Assembly (NCBI GenBank): GCA_029239415.1
Contig: JAQZAY010000097.1
Coordinates: 1 to 11,445 of the forward strand
Source of the DNA: Pseudomonas sp.
GTDB taxonomy: Bacteria > Pseudomonadota > Gammaproteobacteria > Pseudomonadales > Pseudomonadaceae
DNA length: 11,445 nt
Direction of reading: 5' to 3'
In this document: positions 1-7,245 of the stretch, one piece after another
Layout of the letters: each line of letters begins with the position of its first letter
Position numbering within the stretch: position 1 is the stretch's first letter
The notes under the pieces: model-generated
Told to the model about the DNA's origin: nothing
The model's database searches: none
What the model saw: the letters and a program-made list of their open reading frames with translations, nothing else
Translations under genes and position numbers: made by a program

Positions 1-1075
1 CTCCAGCCCAGATACCCCGCTCAATGCAAACGAAGCCATCGAACAGCAGGCGCGCCGTCCTTACCAGCCCGCAACCCTTGATCACTCCACGTTCCAAGCT
101 GATTTCCACGGTAAATTCACCACTTGGATGTTCCACTGCCAAACGCTGACGCTCGCCGGTGGACGTGCTGGCGAGGGGCTGGGCAATCGATCCTTCGATC
201 AGACAGGCAGTGGCGACACTCACCGCGCCAAACACCCCAATGGACGCATGGCAGCGGTGCGGGATGAACGAGCGCGTATTGATGGTGCCGCCGTTGCGCG
301 GTGCCGACAGCAGGCACATCTTCGGGACATTGCGCTGGCTGACATCGCCCAGGTTCATGCGTGGGCCCAGTTGCAGGCGGATGGCTTCCAGGCGCGTTTT
401 CAGTGCGCTGTCTGCCTCCAGCCTTTCGCAGGGCTCGTAGCCGGTCACGCCAAGGTCTTCGGCACGCAGCAGCACCACCGGCATGCCGTTGTCGATGCAG
501 GTGACTTGCACGCCGTCGACACGGTCGCGGCTGTTGCCGGTGGGCAGCAGCGTCCCGCAGCTGGCGCCAGCCACGTCGGCGAAGGTCACCACCAGCGCCG
601 CCGCACGGCCCGGAACCCCATCGATACGGGTATCGCCGGCATACTCCACCTGGCCATCGGAGGTCGGCACCTGGGCGACGGCGATCTGCCCGGTGTTCTC
701 CATGAAGATGCGCACCGGCGTGCTGGAACCGCTGGCGGCCACCAGGCCGCGCTCGATGGCGAACGGCCCTACGCCGGCCAGAATGTTGCCGCAGTTCTGC
801 CCATAGTCCACCCGCGCCTGGTCCACCACCACTTGAGCGAACAGATAGTCGACGTCGGCGTCATCGCGCTGCGAGGCGCGGATGATGGCGACTTTGCTGG
901 TGAGCGAGTCGGCGCCGCCAATGCCGTCAATCTGCCGGGCATCGGGCGAGCCCATCACCGCCAGCAGTACGCGGTCACGCAGCGTGCCCGGCGCGGGCAG
1001 GTCGTCATGCAGGAAATAGGCGCCCTTGGAGGTACCGCCACGCATCAGCAGGCAGGGTATGCGGGTCTGGCCCAT
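1..1075 (-). CDS. galD: 4-oxalomesaconate tautomerase GalD (3' end cut by window edge)
   Basis: The reading frame is open from the ATG at 1075 to the left edge: 358 codons, so only the last few residues should be missing if it has the roughly 361 residues I recall for P. putida GalD. The N-terminus MGQTRIPCLLMRGGTSKG is typical of the PrpF family (diaminopimelate-epimerase-like fold). The frame also contains the SK motif (K61) and the NCGN motif with C95, a PrpF-type active-site region, and a second-half HRCHA motif. GalD converts the keto form of 4-oxalomesaconate, made by GalA, to the enol form used by GalB. It starts only 2 bases after the galC stop, so it is the last gene of the visible galBCD operon and probably translationally coupled. 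The alternative, a methylaconitate/methylitaconate isomerase, is made unlikely by the gal context. Confidence 0.93.
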   Translation of the reverse strand, partial: MGQTRIPCLLMRGGTSKGAYFLHDDLPAPGTLRDRVLLAVMGSPDARQIDGIGGADSLTSKVAIIRASQRDDADVDYLFAQVVVDQARVDYGQNCGNILAGVGPFAIERGLVAASGSSTPVRIFMENTGQIAVAQVPTSDGQVEYAGDTRIDGVPGRAAALVVTFADVAGASCGTLLPTGNSRDRVDGVQVTCIDNGMPVVLLRAEDLGVTGYEPCERLEADSALKTRLEAIRLQLGPRMNLGDVSQRNVPKMCLLSAPRNGGTINTRSFIPHRCHASIGVFGAVSVATACLIEGSIAQPLASTSTGERQRLAVEHPSGEFTVEISLERGVIKGCGLVRTARLLFDGFVCIERGIWAG

Positions 1076-1077
1076 GT

Positions 1078-1794
1078 TCAGTCGTCCAGGTCGCTGAGGT
1101 GGTCGACATAGCGCAAGCCCTTGGCCGCCAGGCGCGGACGCATCTCGTAGATGTCCAGGCCCAGCTCGCCAGCGGCCAGGCGCAGGCGCTTGCGTTCTTC
1201 CAGCTCGGCGCGCTGGGTGGCGGCGTCGAGTACCGCCTCGGCTTCGTCATGGCGTACCACAACTACGCCGTCATCGTCGGCGACCACAATGTCACCGGCA
1301 TTGACGAGCTGCCCGGCACACAGCAGGGGCAGGTTCACCGAGCCCAGCACCTCTTTCACCGTACCCTGGGCGTTGATGGCGCGGGACCACACGGCAAAGC
1401 CCATTTCGCGTAGCGTCTGACTGTCGCGGATGCCGGCGTCGATGACCAGGCCGCGCACGCCGCGAGCCTTGAGAGAGGTCGCGAGCAGGTCGCCGAAGTA
1501 GCCATCGCTGCAAGGCGAGCTGGGCGCGACCACCAGTATGTCGCCAGGGCGGCACTGCTCCACGGCGACATGGAACATCCAGTTGTCGCCAGGGGCCACC
1601 AGGACGGTTACTGCGCTGCCGGCCACTGCCACACCTTGCTGGATTGGGCGTACGCCGGTATTCAGCAGGCCCTTGCGAGCCTGGGCTTCATGCACCGTGG
1701 CCACACCGAGCCGTCCCAAGGCATCGACCACTTGGGCATCGACGCGTGGAATGTTGCGGACCACGATGCCGGTCTTGCCGATCAGCCCGCTCAT
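1078..1794 (-). CDS. galC: 4-carboxy-4-hydroxy-2-oxoadipate (CHA/HMG) aldolase GalC
   Basis: This is a 238-residue class II (metal-dependent) pyruvate aldolase of the RraA-like fold. It cleaves 4-carboxy-4-hydroxy-2-oxoadipate to pyruvate and oxaloacetate, the last step of gallate breakdown. The segment at 101-124 ([12 protein letters not shown] followed by [10 protein letters not shown]) holds the family signature. D102, R123 and D124 fall at the residue numbers I recall for the structurally studied P. putida HMG/CHA aldolase. The start ATG (1792-1794) overlaps the galB stop by 4 bases (ATGA), a sign of translational coupling, and galD follows after 2 bases. A plain RraA RNase E inhibitor is unlikely because the protein is much longer than RraA, with an extended C-terminus, and lies in the gal operon. 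Confidence 0.95.
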   Translation of the reverse strand: MSGLIGKTGIVVRNIPRVDAQVVDALGRLGVATVHEAQARKGLLNTGVRPIQQGVAVAGSAVTVLVAPGDNWMFHVAVEQCRPGDILVVAPSSPCSDGYFGDLLATSLKARGVRGLVIDAGIRDSQTLREMGFAVWSRAINAQGTVKEVLGSVNLPLLCAGQLVNAGDIVVADDDGVVVVRHDEAEAVLDAATQRAELEERKRLRLAAGELGLDIYEMRPRLAAKGLRYVDHLSDLDD

Positions 1795-2525
1795 GCCAGG
1801 TTCTCCGTTACGCGTGGGAACACGCTCTGCAGGCCTTCGGCGTAGACGATGTTGCGTGCGCTGGTGATGCCGACGTTACGCTTGGCCTGCACGCCGCGCT
1901 GCAGGGCGACGCGGGTGTAGTATTCCCAGAGATGTTCCTGGCCGGCCATGCACTGGATGGCGGCATACTTCTTGTCCCACACCGAGGTGATGTCGAGGAA
2001 GGTGTCCGGGCGCCATTCGCACTGCTCGGGCTGGTGCGGCTCGAAGGCGTACACCGGCGGTGCGCCAACGATCTTCTCGCCCGGCTTGTAGCCTTCGGCC
2101 TGGGCGATGATGCGGGCTTCCTGGGCCAGGTGCATGGCCAGCGGGTGGTCGTAGTTGTAGGGGTCTTTCAGGGAATGGCTGAGAACGAACTCCGGTTGTA
2201 CCCGGCGATACACATCGGCCAGGCGGAACAGGGTGTCCTTGTCGGCGCGCATCGGGTAGTCGCCGATGTCGAAGAATTCCACGCTGGCACCGAGGATTTC
2301 GGCAGCCGCCATGGCTTCCTCACGGCGTGCGTCCTTGACCTTGGCTTCGGTCATTTCACCCTTGCGCCACAGCTTGGCAGACTCGCCGCGCTCACCGAAT
2401 GACAGGCAAACCACGTGCATGGCATACCCTTGCTCAGCGTGCAGCGCAATGGCGCCACCGGCACGCCAGACAAAGTCGGCGGAATGTGCGCTGACCACCA
2501 GGGCGGATTTTTGTGAGGTACTCAT
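1791..2525 (-). CDS. galB: 4-oxalomesaconate hydratase GalB
   Basis: This is a 244-residue PIG-L/LmbE-fold, zinc-dependent hydratase. It adds water to the enol form of 4-oxalomesaconate (4-carboxy-2-hydroxymuconate), giving 4-carboxy-4-hydroxy-2-oxoadipate. The LmbE-like metal motif [12 protein letters not shown] is at 13-24, GERGES with E48 at 44-49, DHP at 126-128 and the EPH motif ending in H164. E48 and H164 have the same numbers as the catalytic residues I recall for the characterised P. putida enzyme. I chose the ATG at 2525 ([11 protein letters not shown]) over an upstream in-frame non-ATG start at 2567. It has AGGAG about 10 bases upstream, and this start gives the published numbering. 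It is the first gene of galBCD, divergent from galR. Confidence 0.95.
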   Translation of the reverse strand: MSTSQKSALVVSAHSADFVWRAGGAIALHAEQGYAMHVVCLSFGERGESAKLWRKGEMTEAKVKDARREEAMAAAEILGASVEFFDIGDYPMRADKDTLFRLADVYRRVQPEFVLSHSLKDPYNYDHPLAMHLAQEARIIAQAEGYKPGEKIVGAPPVYAFEPHQPEQCEWRPDTFLDITSVWDKKYAAIQCMAGQEHLWEYYTRVALQRGVQAKRNVGITSARNIVYAEGLQSVFPRVTENLA

Positions 2526-2685
2526 TGTTCGTTGGCTCCTGCAGTGGGGGTTAGCGCAGGATGTCATCGGCCTACGCCAGGCACTAATGCGTTCAATTGC
2601 AACGGCTATGCGTTTTATTTATTGCCTGGCATGGGCACTAGGGGCATAGTCGCCCCAGTCACGAGCCGAGCGCCGGGAAAGCCTT
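2526..2685. promoter_or_regulatory. galB-galR divergent control region with long inverted repeat
   Basis: This 160-bp gap separates the galB and galR starts. It holds an imperfect inverted repeat: GCCAGGCACTAA at 2576-2587 and TTATTGCCTGGC at 2619-2630, matching at 11 of 12 positions with a 31-bp spacer. Inside the spacer and at its edge are two direct copies of ATGCGTT, at 2587-2593 and 2608-2614, exactly 21 bp (two helical turns) apart. A further short inverted repeat, GGGGC-N6-GCCCC, lies at 2641-2656 in the probable galR leader. LysR-type regulators usually bind in such a divergent gap, control themselves and activate the neighbour, so GalR binding here is the natural inference. I could not assign confident -35/-10 boxes; the AT-rich stretch 2613-2623 is the best place for a core element. 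Confidence 0.65.
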
Positions 2686-3879
2686 ATGATCGACGTCGAA
2701 CTGCCCAACCTGATGCAAGTACGCGCCTTTATCCGGGTGGCCGAGCTGGGCAGTGTTTCGCGCGCGACGCAGGTGTTGTTCCGTGCTCAGTCCGTGGTCA
2801 CCCGCGCCATTGCCGAGCTGGAGACGCGGTTCGCTGTCCCGCTGTTCGAGCGCCATGCCAATGGCATGCGCCTGACCGACTATGGCGAGTGCTTGCTGCC
2901 GCGTGCACAACGCGTGCTGGCCGAACTGGACAGCGTGCCGAGGTTGCTGGGTACAGCGCAGGGCGAGCCCCTTTACCTGTTTCAGGCGCGGCGCCTGCAA
3001 GTGTTCGTGAAACTCTGTGAGACACGGCATATGCAGACCGTGGCGCGGCACTTCGGCCTTAGCCAACCGGCCGTCAGTGCTGCTTTGAAAGTGCTGGAAG
3101 GCGGGTGCGGGCAGCCATTGTTCGTGCGCACGTCCCGCGGCCTGCAGCCCACCCCGGCTAGCCGGGAGATTCTCTTCCCCATCCGCCGGGCGCTGAACGA
3201 GTTGCGCCACATGGACAGTGACCTGAGCGCGATGCAAGGCACCCTGCGCGGGGTGGTGCATGTCGGCGCGTTGCCGTTGGGCCGCTCGCGCATTCTGCCG
3301 GATGCCATTTTACGCTTCACTGCGCAGCATCCACAGGTCCGGGTGGTGACCAACGAAAGCCCGTTTGACTTGCTGGCGACCGAGCTGCGGGTAGGGGATG
3401 TGGATTTCGTGTTGGGCGCCTTGCGGCCTCATGACTATGCCACCGACCTGGTGGGCGAGCCGCTCATCAACGAGGAAATGGTGCTGCTGGCCCGCCGGGG
3501 GCACCCGCTGTTGCACACACCCCTGACGCTGGAGGGCGTGCACCAGGCGCGCTGGGTGTTGCCTCGGGCCGGCTCGCCGGCGCGCCGGCTGCTCGACAAC
3601 TGCTTCGCCGCCGCTGGCTTGGCAGCGCCGTGGCCGGTCGTGGAAAGCGCTGATCTGGCGGTTATCCGTGGCCTGCTGGTGCGTTCGGACATGCTGGCGG
3701 CGGTGTCTGCGCACCAGTTGGCTTACGAGATCGCCAGCGGCGAACTGCAACGCCTGCCGCTGGCGCTGCCCGGTACTGCCCGCGCCATCGGCCTCATGCA
3801 GCGCAGTGGGTGCCTGCAGTCACCGGCGGCGGTGGCGCTGATGGCCTGTATCCGCCGGGTGATCACCGAGCATGCGTGA
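2686..3879 (+). CDS. galR: LysR-type regulator of gallate genes, GalR, with tandem HTH domains
   Basis: This is a 397-residue LysR-family regulator, clearly longer than the usual 290-330 residues. The extra length comes from two winged helix-turn-helix segments at the N-terminus. The first (about 9-68) contains SVSRATQVLFRAQSVVTRAI. The second (about 102-162) contains TVARHFGLSQPAVSAALKVL and then QPLFVRTSRGLQPT. A periplasmic-binding-like effector domain runs from about 188 to the end. It is divergent from galB and convergent with galA-galT, as expected for the GalR activator of gallate genes, whose effector would be gallate or a pathway intermediate. The ATG at 2686 has only a weak purine stretch (GGGAAA) upstream. 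Assignment as galR rests on context and family, since LysR proteins are hard to tell apart by sequence. Confidence 0.9.
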   Translation: MIDVELPNLMQVRAFIRVAELGSVSRATQVLFRAQSVVTRAIAELETRFAVPLFERHANGMRLTDYGECLLPRAQRVLAELDSVPRLLGTAQGEPLYLFQARRLQVFVKLCETRHMQTVARHFGLSQPAVSAALKVLEGGCGQPLFVRTSRGLQPTPASREILFPIRRALNELRHMDSDLSAMQGTLRGVVHVGALPLGRSRILPDAILRFTAQHPQVRVVTNESPFDLLATELRVGDVDFVLGALRPHDYATDLVGEPLINEEMVLLARRGHPLLHTPLTLEGVHQARWVLPRAGSPARRLLDNCFAAAGLAAPWPVVESADLAVIRGLLVRSDMLAAVSAHQLAYEIASGELQRLPLALPGTARAIGLMQRSGCLQSPAAVALMACIRRVITEHA

Positions 3880-3894
3880 GCCCGGAAGGGGGCC

Positions 3895-4032
3895 TCAAAG
3901 CAGGCTCAGCGGGTGGCTGACGATCAGCCGATTCTCGTCGAAACTGTTGGTGCTACCCCAGTCCCGGCGCTGGCTGGAGTTGCGCCACTTGAGGTTCAGG
4001 GGCTCGGCCCCGGAGCGGGCTGCGTCGATCAG
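3895..4032 (-). pseudogene. galP: 3' remnant of galP, OprD-type outer-membrane porin (C-terminal ~45 codons only)
   Basis: Read on the minus strand, an open frame of about 45 codons ends at a TGA (3895-3897). Its translation contains LKWRNSSQRRDW and then FDENRLIVSHPLSLL, which is the closing beta-strand region of OprD/BenF-type porins. Such proteins are normally about 400 residues, so roughly nine tenths is absent. No signal peptide or start is present, and the frame runs upstream into galA in a different frame. In P. putida the gallate cluster is described as galT-galA-galP-galR, and this fragment sits exactly at the galP position. I therefore infer a deletion of most of galP with its breakpoint at or just after the galA stop. 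The last residue is Leu, not the Phe typical of outer-membrane proteins. The fragment has no internal stop, which suggests a fairly recent loss. Confidence 0.8.
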
Positions 4033-5291
4033 TTGGAAGCCTTGCCGGCCACGGAGTAGCGAACCTGCTGGTTACGAGTCTTCATGAAGTCTTCGATGCT
4101 CTGCCCGCGCATGGCGGCGTAGATGTCCAGGTTGGACACACCCAGCACGGCACCCAGCTTCTCCAGCACGAAGAAGATCACCCCGTAGTGGATCAGCCCG
4201 CGCCAGTCGCGGCGGCGCAGCAGGTCGCTTTCCTCTTCGCTCAGGCCTGCCTCGCGGTACAGCGCTTCGGGCTCGCTCAGGAAGCGCTGGCGCCACTGCG
4301 GCTCGATCATGCGATGCAGGAACTTGTTCAGGCGGTAGCCTTTGGCACTGCGCTCCAGGGTATAGGGGTAGGTGCCTTCGAGCTGCTCCGCCCCCGCCAG
4401 CTGATGCTGCATGTGCTGGCGGTGACGTTCGTTGACCGGCGCCGGCAGCGCCTGGTCGCGGTTTTCCAGCAGCAGGGTGGCGATGCCGGTCATCGATGGC
4501 AGGTAGTAGCTCTGGTGCTTGCGCTCGACATTGCCAGACAGCGCGCCACGCATGATCAGCCAGGTGATCACCTCGGCGCCTTCCATGCCGCCGAGCGTGG
4601 CGTACTCGGCCAGCGTCATCTCGGTAAGGCGCTGCGGGTCGTTGACCAGCAGGTCAAGGAACTGCGCATCCCACTCAGGGTTGTTGAAGCCGCAACGCTC
4701 GCCATGCACCTGATGCGAGACCCCGCCGGTGGCGACGATCGCCACCTTGAGGTCCTCGGGATAGCTTTCGATGGCGCGGCGCAGCGCCTGGCCCAGCTTG
4801 TAGCAGCGCCGCGCCGTGGGGATCGGCAGCTGCAGCACGCCGACCTGCAGCGGCACGATCTGTACAGGCCAGCTTTCATCGCATGGCAGCAGTGCCGACA
4901 TGGGCGAGAAGAAGCCGTGGTCCAGCGGCTTGTCGCGGAAGAAGCTCATGTCGAACTCATCGGCCATCAGGCTCTGGCCGATGTGCCGCGACAGCGCTGC
5001 GTGGCCACCCACTGGCGGCAGGTCCCGTGGGTTGCCACCTTCGTCGGCTACGCCGTATTGCTCGTCCACGCCCAGGGTGAAGGCACTGTAATGATCAAAG
5101 AAGAACGAGGTGACGTGGTCGTTGAAGATGTAGAACAGTACGTCCGGCTGGCGCTGCTGCAGCCACGTGCGGATCGGCTCGAAGCTTTCGAAGATCGGCG
5201 CCCAGGCGGCTTCTGCCTGTTTGTCGTGGTCGACTGCGAAGCCGATGGTAGGGGTGTGGGAGACGGCCAGGCCACCAATGATACGAGCCAT
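4029..5291 (-). CDS. galA: Gallate dioxygenase GalA
   Basis: This 420-residue extradiol ring-cleavage dioxygenase (type II, protocatechuate 4,5-dioxygenase superfamily) opens the ring of gallate to 4-oxalomesaconate using Fe(II) and O2. The N-terminal 280 or so residues form a LigB-like catalytic domain. H12 (AVSHTPTIG), H59 (FNDHVTSFFFDH) and E240 (GGMEGAEVITW) are the expected iron ligands, and H193 (GGVSHQVHG) is the expected catalytic histidine; all sit two or fewer positions from their LigB counterparts. The C-terminal part (about 300-420) is a fused LigA-like domain with SNLDIYAAMRGQSIEDF. This single-chain fusion is the hallmark of gallate-specific dioxygenases. The start ATG has AAGAGGA 7 bases upstream. 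It lies 19 bases after galT, in one operon. Its stop overlaps the galP remnant by 3 bases. Confidence 0.96.
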   Translation of the reverse strand: MARIIGGLAVSHTPTIGFAVDHDKQAEAAWAPIFESFEPIRTWLQQRQPDVLFYIFNDHVTSFFFDHYSAFTLGVDEQYGVADEGGNPRDLPPVGGHAALSRHIGQSLMADEFDMSFFRDKPLDHGFFSPMSALLPCDESWPVQIVPLQVGVLQLPIPTARRCYKLGQALRRAIESYPEDLKVAIVATGGVSHQVHGERCGFNNPEWDAQFLDLLVNDPQRLTEMTLAEYATLGGMEGAEVITWLIMRGALSGNVERKHQSYYLPSMTGIATLLLENRDQALPAPVNERHRQHMQHQLAGAEQLEGTYPYTLERSAKGYRLNKFLHRMIEPQWRQRFLSEPEALYREAGLSEEESDLLRRRDWRGLIHYGVIFFVLEKLGAVLGVSNLDIYAAMRGQSIEDFMKTRNQQVRYSVAGKASN

Positions 5292-5310
5292 GCGAAAGTC
5301 CTCTTGCAGG

Positions 5311-6660
5311 TTACGGCGCGGTTACTGCGGGGTTCGCGCGCAGCCGGGCGTGGCCGTTGGCCAGGATCGCCAGGGCGGCGGCGAATGCCGGCAGGCCGAG
5401 GAGGGTGAACAGCAGCGGCAGGCCCAGCCCCAGGCTGAGCACGGCACCACCGATGAGGGAACCGAAGATTGCCCCGAAGCGCCCGATACCGAGCATCCAG
5501 CTTACACCCGTGGCGCGGAACTCGGTCGGGTAGTAGCCAGGGGCGAAGGCGTTCAGGCCGGTCTGCGCGCCGCTCATGCAGAAGCCGGCAGCCGCCACGC
5601 CGACCACCAGCAGGCTCGACTCCAGGCTCAGGGCGCCCAGCGAGACGATGCACAGGCCGCCCAGGGCGTAGGCGATGGCGATGACCCGGTTGGGGTTGCG
5701 CCGGTCCATGATCCAGCCGACCACGATTGCGCCCACTGCGCCGCCGATCTGGAACAGGCCGGTGATGGTGGCGGCGCGCTCGATGGACAGCCCGCCATCA
5801 CGCAGCAGGGTCGGCAACCAGCCCATGGTCAGGTAGATCACCAGCAGGCCCATGAAATAGGTCAGCCACAGGGCCAGCGTGCCAAACCGGTAGCGCTCGC
5901 TGAACAGCTGACGGGCCGGTGCCTTGTGTTGCGTGGTCGGTTCGCTGACGATAAAACGGGTGCCAGCAGCGAAGCGGCCGCCGAGCTTGGCCAAGGCTGC
6001 CGCAATCTGGCTGGCCGGTGCCTGGCGCGCGGCGAGGAAGCGAGCGGACTCTGGCAGCAGCCACCACAGCAATGGCAGCAATGCCAGTGGCAGCAGGCCG
6101 CCGGCCAACAGTACCGATTTCCAGCCGTGAAGAGGGATCAGCCAGGCGGACAGAAAGCCGCCCAGCCCCGAGCCCATGTTGAAGCCGGTGAACATGATGG
6201 TGATCATCAGCGAGCGGTTGCGTGTGGGCAGGTATTCGGCGAGCAGGGTGGTGCAGTTGGGCATGGCCGCACCCAGGGCAATACCGGTCAGCAGCCGCAA
6301 CACCGCCAGCTCATAGGGGTTGCGGGCGAAGGCGCAGGCCAGGCTCAGCAGGCTGAAGCCGCTGACCGCGATCAGCAGCACTTTCTTGCGGCCCAACCGG
6401 TCGGCGTAGGGGCCGGCGGTCAGTGCGCCGATGGCAAGGCCGACCATGCCGGCACTCATCACAGGGCCAAAGGCGGCGCGCGACAGCCCCCAGTCCTGCA
6501 TCAGCGAAGGTGCGATAAAACCCATGACGGCGACATCGAAGCCATCGAACAGCACGATCAGGAAGCACAGCGACAGGATCAACCACTGGTAGGCAGCAAT
6601 GGGGCGGTTATCGATCCAGTCTTTTACATCGATAGGGGCATCGACAGGAGGCTTGAGCAT
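5311..6660 (-). CDS. galT: Gallate transporter GalT (MFS, aromatic acid:H+ symporter family)
   Basis: This is a 449-residue inner-membrane transporter of the major facilitator superfamily, PcaK-like AAHS family, predicted to import gallate with protons. Hydrophobic segments consistent with 12 helices run from about residue 24 to 440. Helix 1 carries the DGFD motif (D39, D42), which is essential in PcaK. The loop between helices 2 and 3 has the MFS signature GPYADRLGRKK (83-93), repeated in degenerate form as GWIMDRRNPNRV in the second half. The ATG has AAAGGTGA about 6 bases upstream. galA follows 19 bases later, so this is the first gene of a galTA operon. Substrate assignment depends on the gal context; the family also carries 4-hydroxybenzoate, protocatechuate and vanillate. 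Confidence 0.92.
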   Translation of the reverse strand: MLKPPVDAPIDVKDWIDNRPIAAYQWLILSLCFLIVLFDGFDVAVMGFIAPSLMQDWGLSRAAFGPVMSAGMVGLAIGALTAGPYADRLGRKKVLLIAVSGFSLLSLACAFARNPYELAVLRLLTGIALGAAMPNCTTLLAEYLPTRNRSLMITIMFTGFNMGSGLGGFLSAWLIPLHGWKSVLLAGGLLPLALLPLLWWLLPESARFLAARQAPASQIAAALAKLGGRFAAGTRFIVSEPTTQHKAPARQLFSERYRFGTLALWLTYFMGLLVIYLTMGWLPTLLRDGGLSIERAATITGLFQIGGAVGAIVVGWIMDRRNPNRVIAIAYALGGLCIVSLGALSLESSLLVVGVAAAGFCMSGAQTGLNAFAPGYYPTEFRATGVSWMLGIGRFGAIFGSLIGGAVLSLGLGLPLLFTLLGLPAFAAALAILANGHARLRANPAVTAP

Positions 6661-7020
6661 GGGTAGTCACCTTTGTTCTTGTATTGGTGTGAATTCCGTC
6701 TGGTTTCCATAAGGCTTCGAAAGCGTTACGGCCCGGCAGAAATCACCCCGCCGGACTACGGCGTGAGGGCGACTGTAATCCCATGGTCCTGGCAGCGCCT
6801 GCGGGATTATCTTAACGAGATATCTAATTTTCTTATCGCGGGAGCCGTTGCGTTAAAGACTCTGCAGGACCGGAGCTGTCATTCAGGTGTTGGCTTACGC
6901 AAGGCATCCTGTGGCGGAGCCGCCAATGCAACTGCCCCGTATGCTCGACGTAGAACTCGAGTATCGGCTCCACAGTGATCATGCTGCGTGAATTGCCGCT
7001 GACTGTGCGCGCTTCGGATT
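6661..7020. promoter_or_regulatory. Intergenic region between galT and hicA, likely galT promoter
   Basis: This is about 360 bases without a convincing gene. An AT-rich block at 6806-6837 contrasts with its GC-rich surroundings. It contains the perfect 8-bp palindrome AGATATCT (6818-6825) and several TTATC/TTAAC repeats. On the minus strand GATAAT (6806-6811) resembles a -10 box for galT, but no good -35 was seen, as is common for activator-dependent promoters. CCTGGCA at 6788-6794 is a partial match to the arms of the galB-galR inverted repeat. A 14-bp perfect palindrome (TGGCGG-AG-CCGCCA) lies at 6912-6925. The small open frames here show no protein-like features. Which element serves galT and which serves hicAB cannot be told from sequence alone. 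Confidence 0.45.
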
Positions 7021-7245
7021 GTGCTGGCGTTGGGGGCAGAGATGGGTGAAACCAGCAAGCAGCACAGCGTGGACACGGTAGGGCTCGGCTATCGCCAGAT
7101 CGAAGGTGATGGCAGTCGAGTGAAATTCGACAACGGTAACCCACATGCGATGATCAACTTGCACAAGCCGCATCCGGGTAATGAGCTGAAGGCTTACGTC
7201 AAGCGACAAGTGATTGAGCATCTAAAGGCAGGAGGATCGATCTGA
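7021..7245 (+). CDS. hicA: HicA-family mRNA interferase toxin, atypical or truncated N-terminus
   Basis: The second half reads as a HicA toxin: EGDGSRVKF (28-36), then INLHKPHPGNELKAYV (45-60) and a final helix. This matches the GSRV...H(K/R)PHP pattern of HicA proteins, which are small double-stranded-RNA-binding-fold ribonucleases that cleave mRNA. The frame is only 74 codons from a GTG at 7021, or 67 from an ATG at 7042 that has a better-placed GGGGG. A stop lies just upstream at 7000-7002. Usual HicA relatives have about 25 more residues before this point. The N-terminus holds two LG-type starts (LALGAEMGE and VGLGYRQIEG), as if a segment were inserted or two ends were joined. The protein may therefore be inactive. 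The stop overlaps the hicB start by one base. Confidence 0.62.
   Translation: MLALGAEMGETSKQHSVDTVGLGYRQIEGDGSRVKFDNGNPHAMINLHKPHPGNELKAYVKRQVIEHLKAGGSI

Noticed and set aside
128..1111. Long plus-strand open frame opposite galD
   Set aside because: It is antisense and codon-aligned to galD, rich in His/Gln/Gly/Arg low-complexity composition, and shows no domain; a typical high-GC shadow frame.
4188..6666. Long plus-strand frames opposite galA and galT
   Set aside because: Both lie antisense to genes with clear catalytic or transport motifs; their translations are Gln/Ala/Gly/Arg-rich without family features.
2599..6851. 9-bp word GCAACGGCT at 2599-2607 (plus strand), repeated on the minus strand at 6843-6851, as a shared GalR site
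   Set aside because: A 9-bp match between two gaps of these sizes is expected by chance at a rate of roughly 0.4, and the distances to the start codons differ widely.
6912..6925. 14-bp palindrome TGGCGG-AG-CCGCCA as a terminator or hicAB operator
   Set aside because: No T-run follows and it is about 100 bp from the hicA start; kept only as a note under the intergenic region.
6673..6978. 101-codon plus-strand frame in the galT-hicA gap
   Set aside because: No ribosome-binding site, no recognisable domain, and it crosses the AT-rich promoter-like block.
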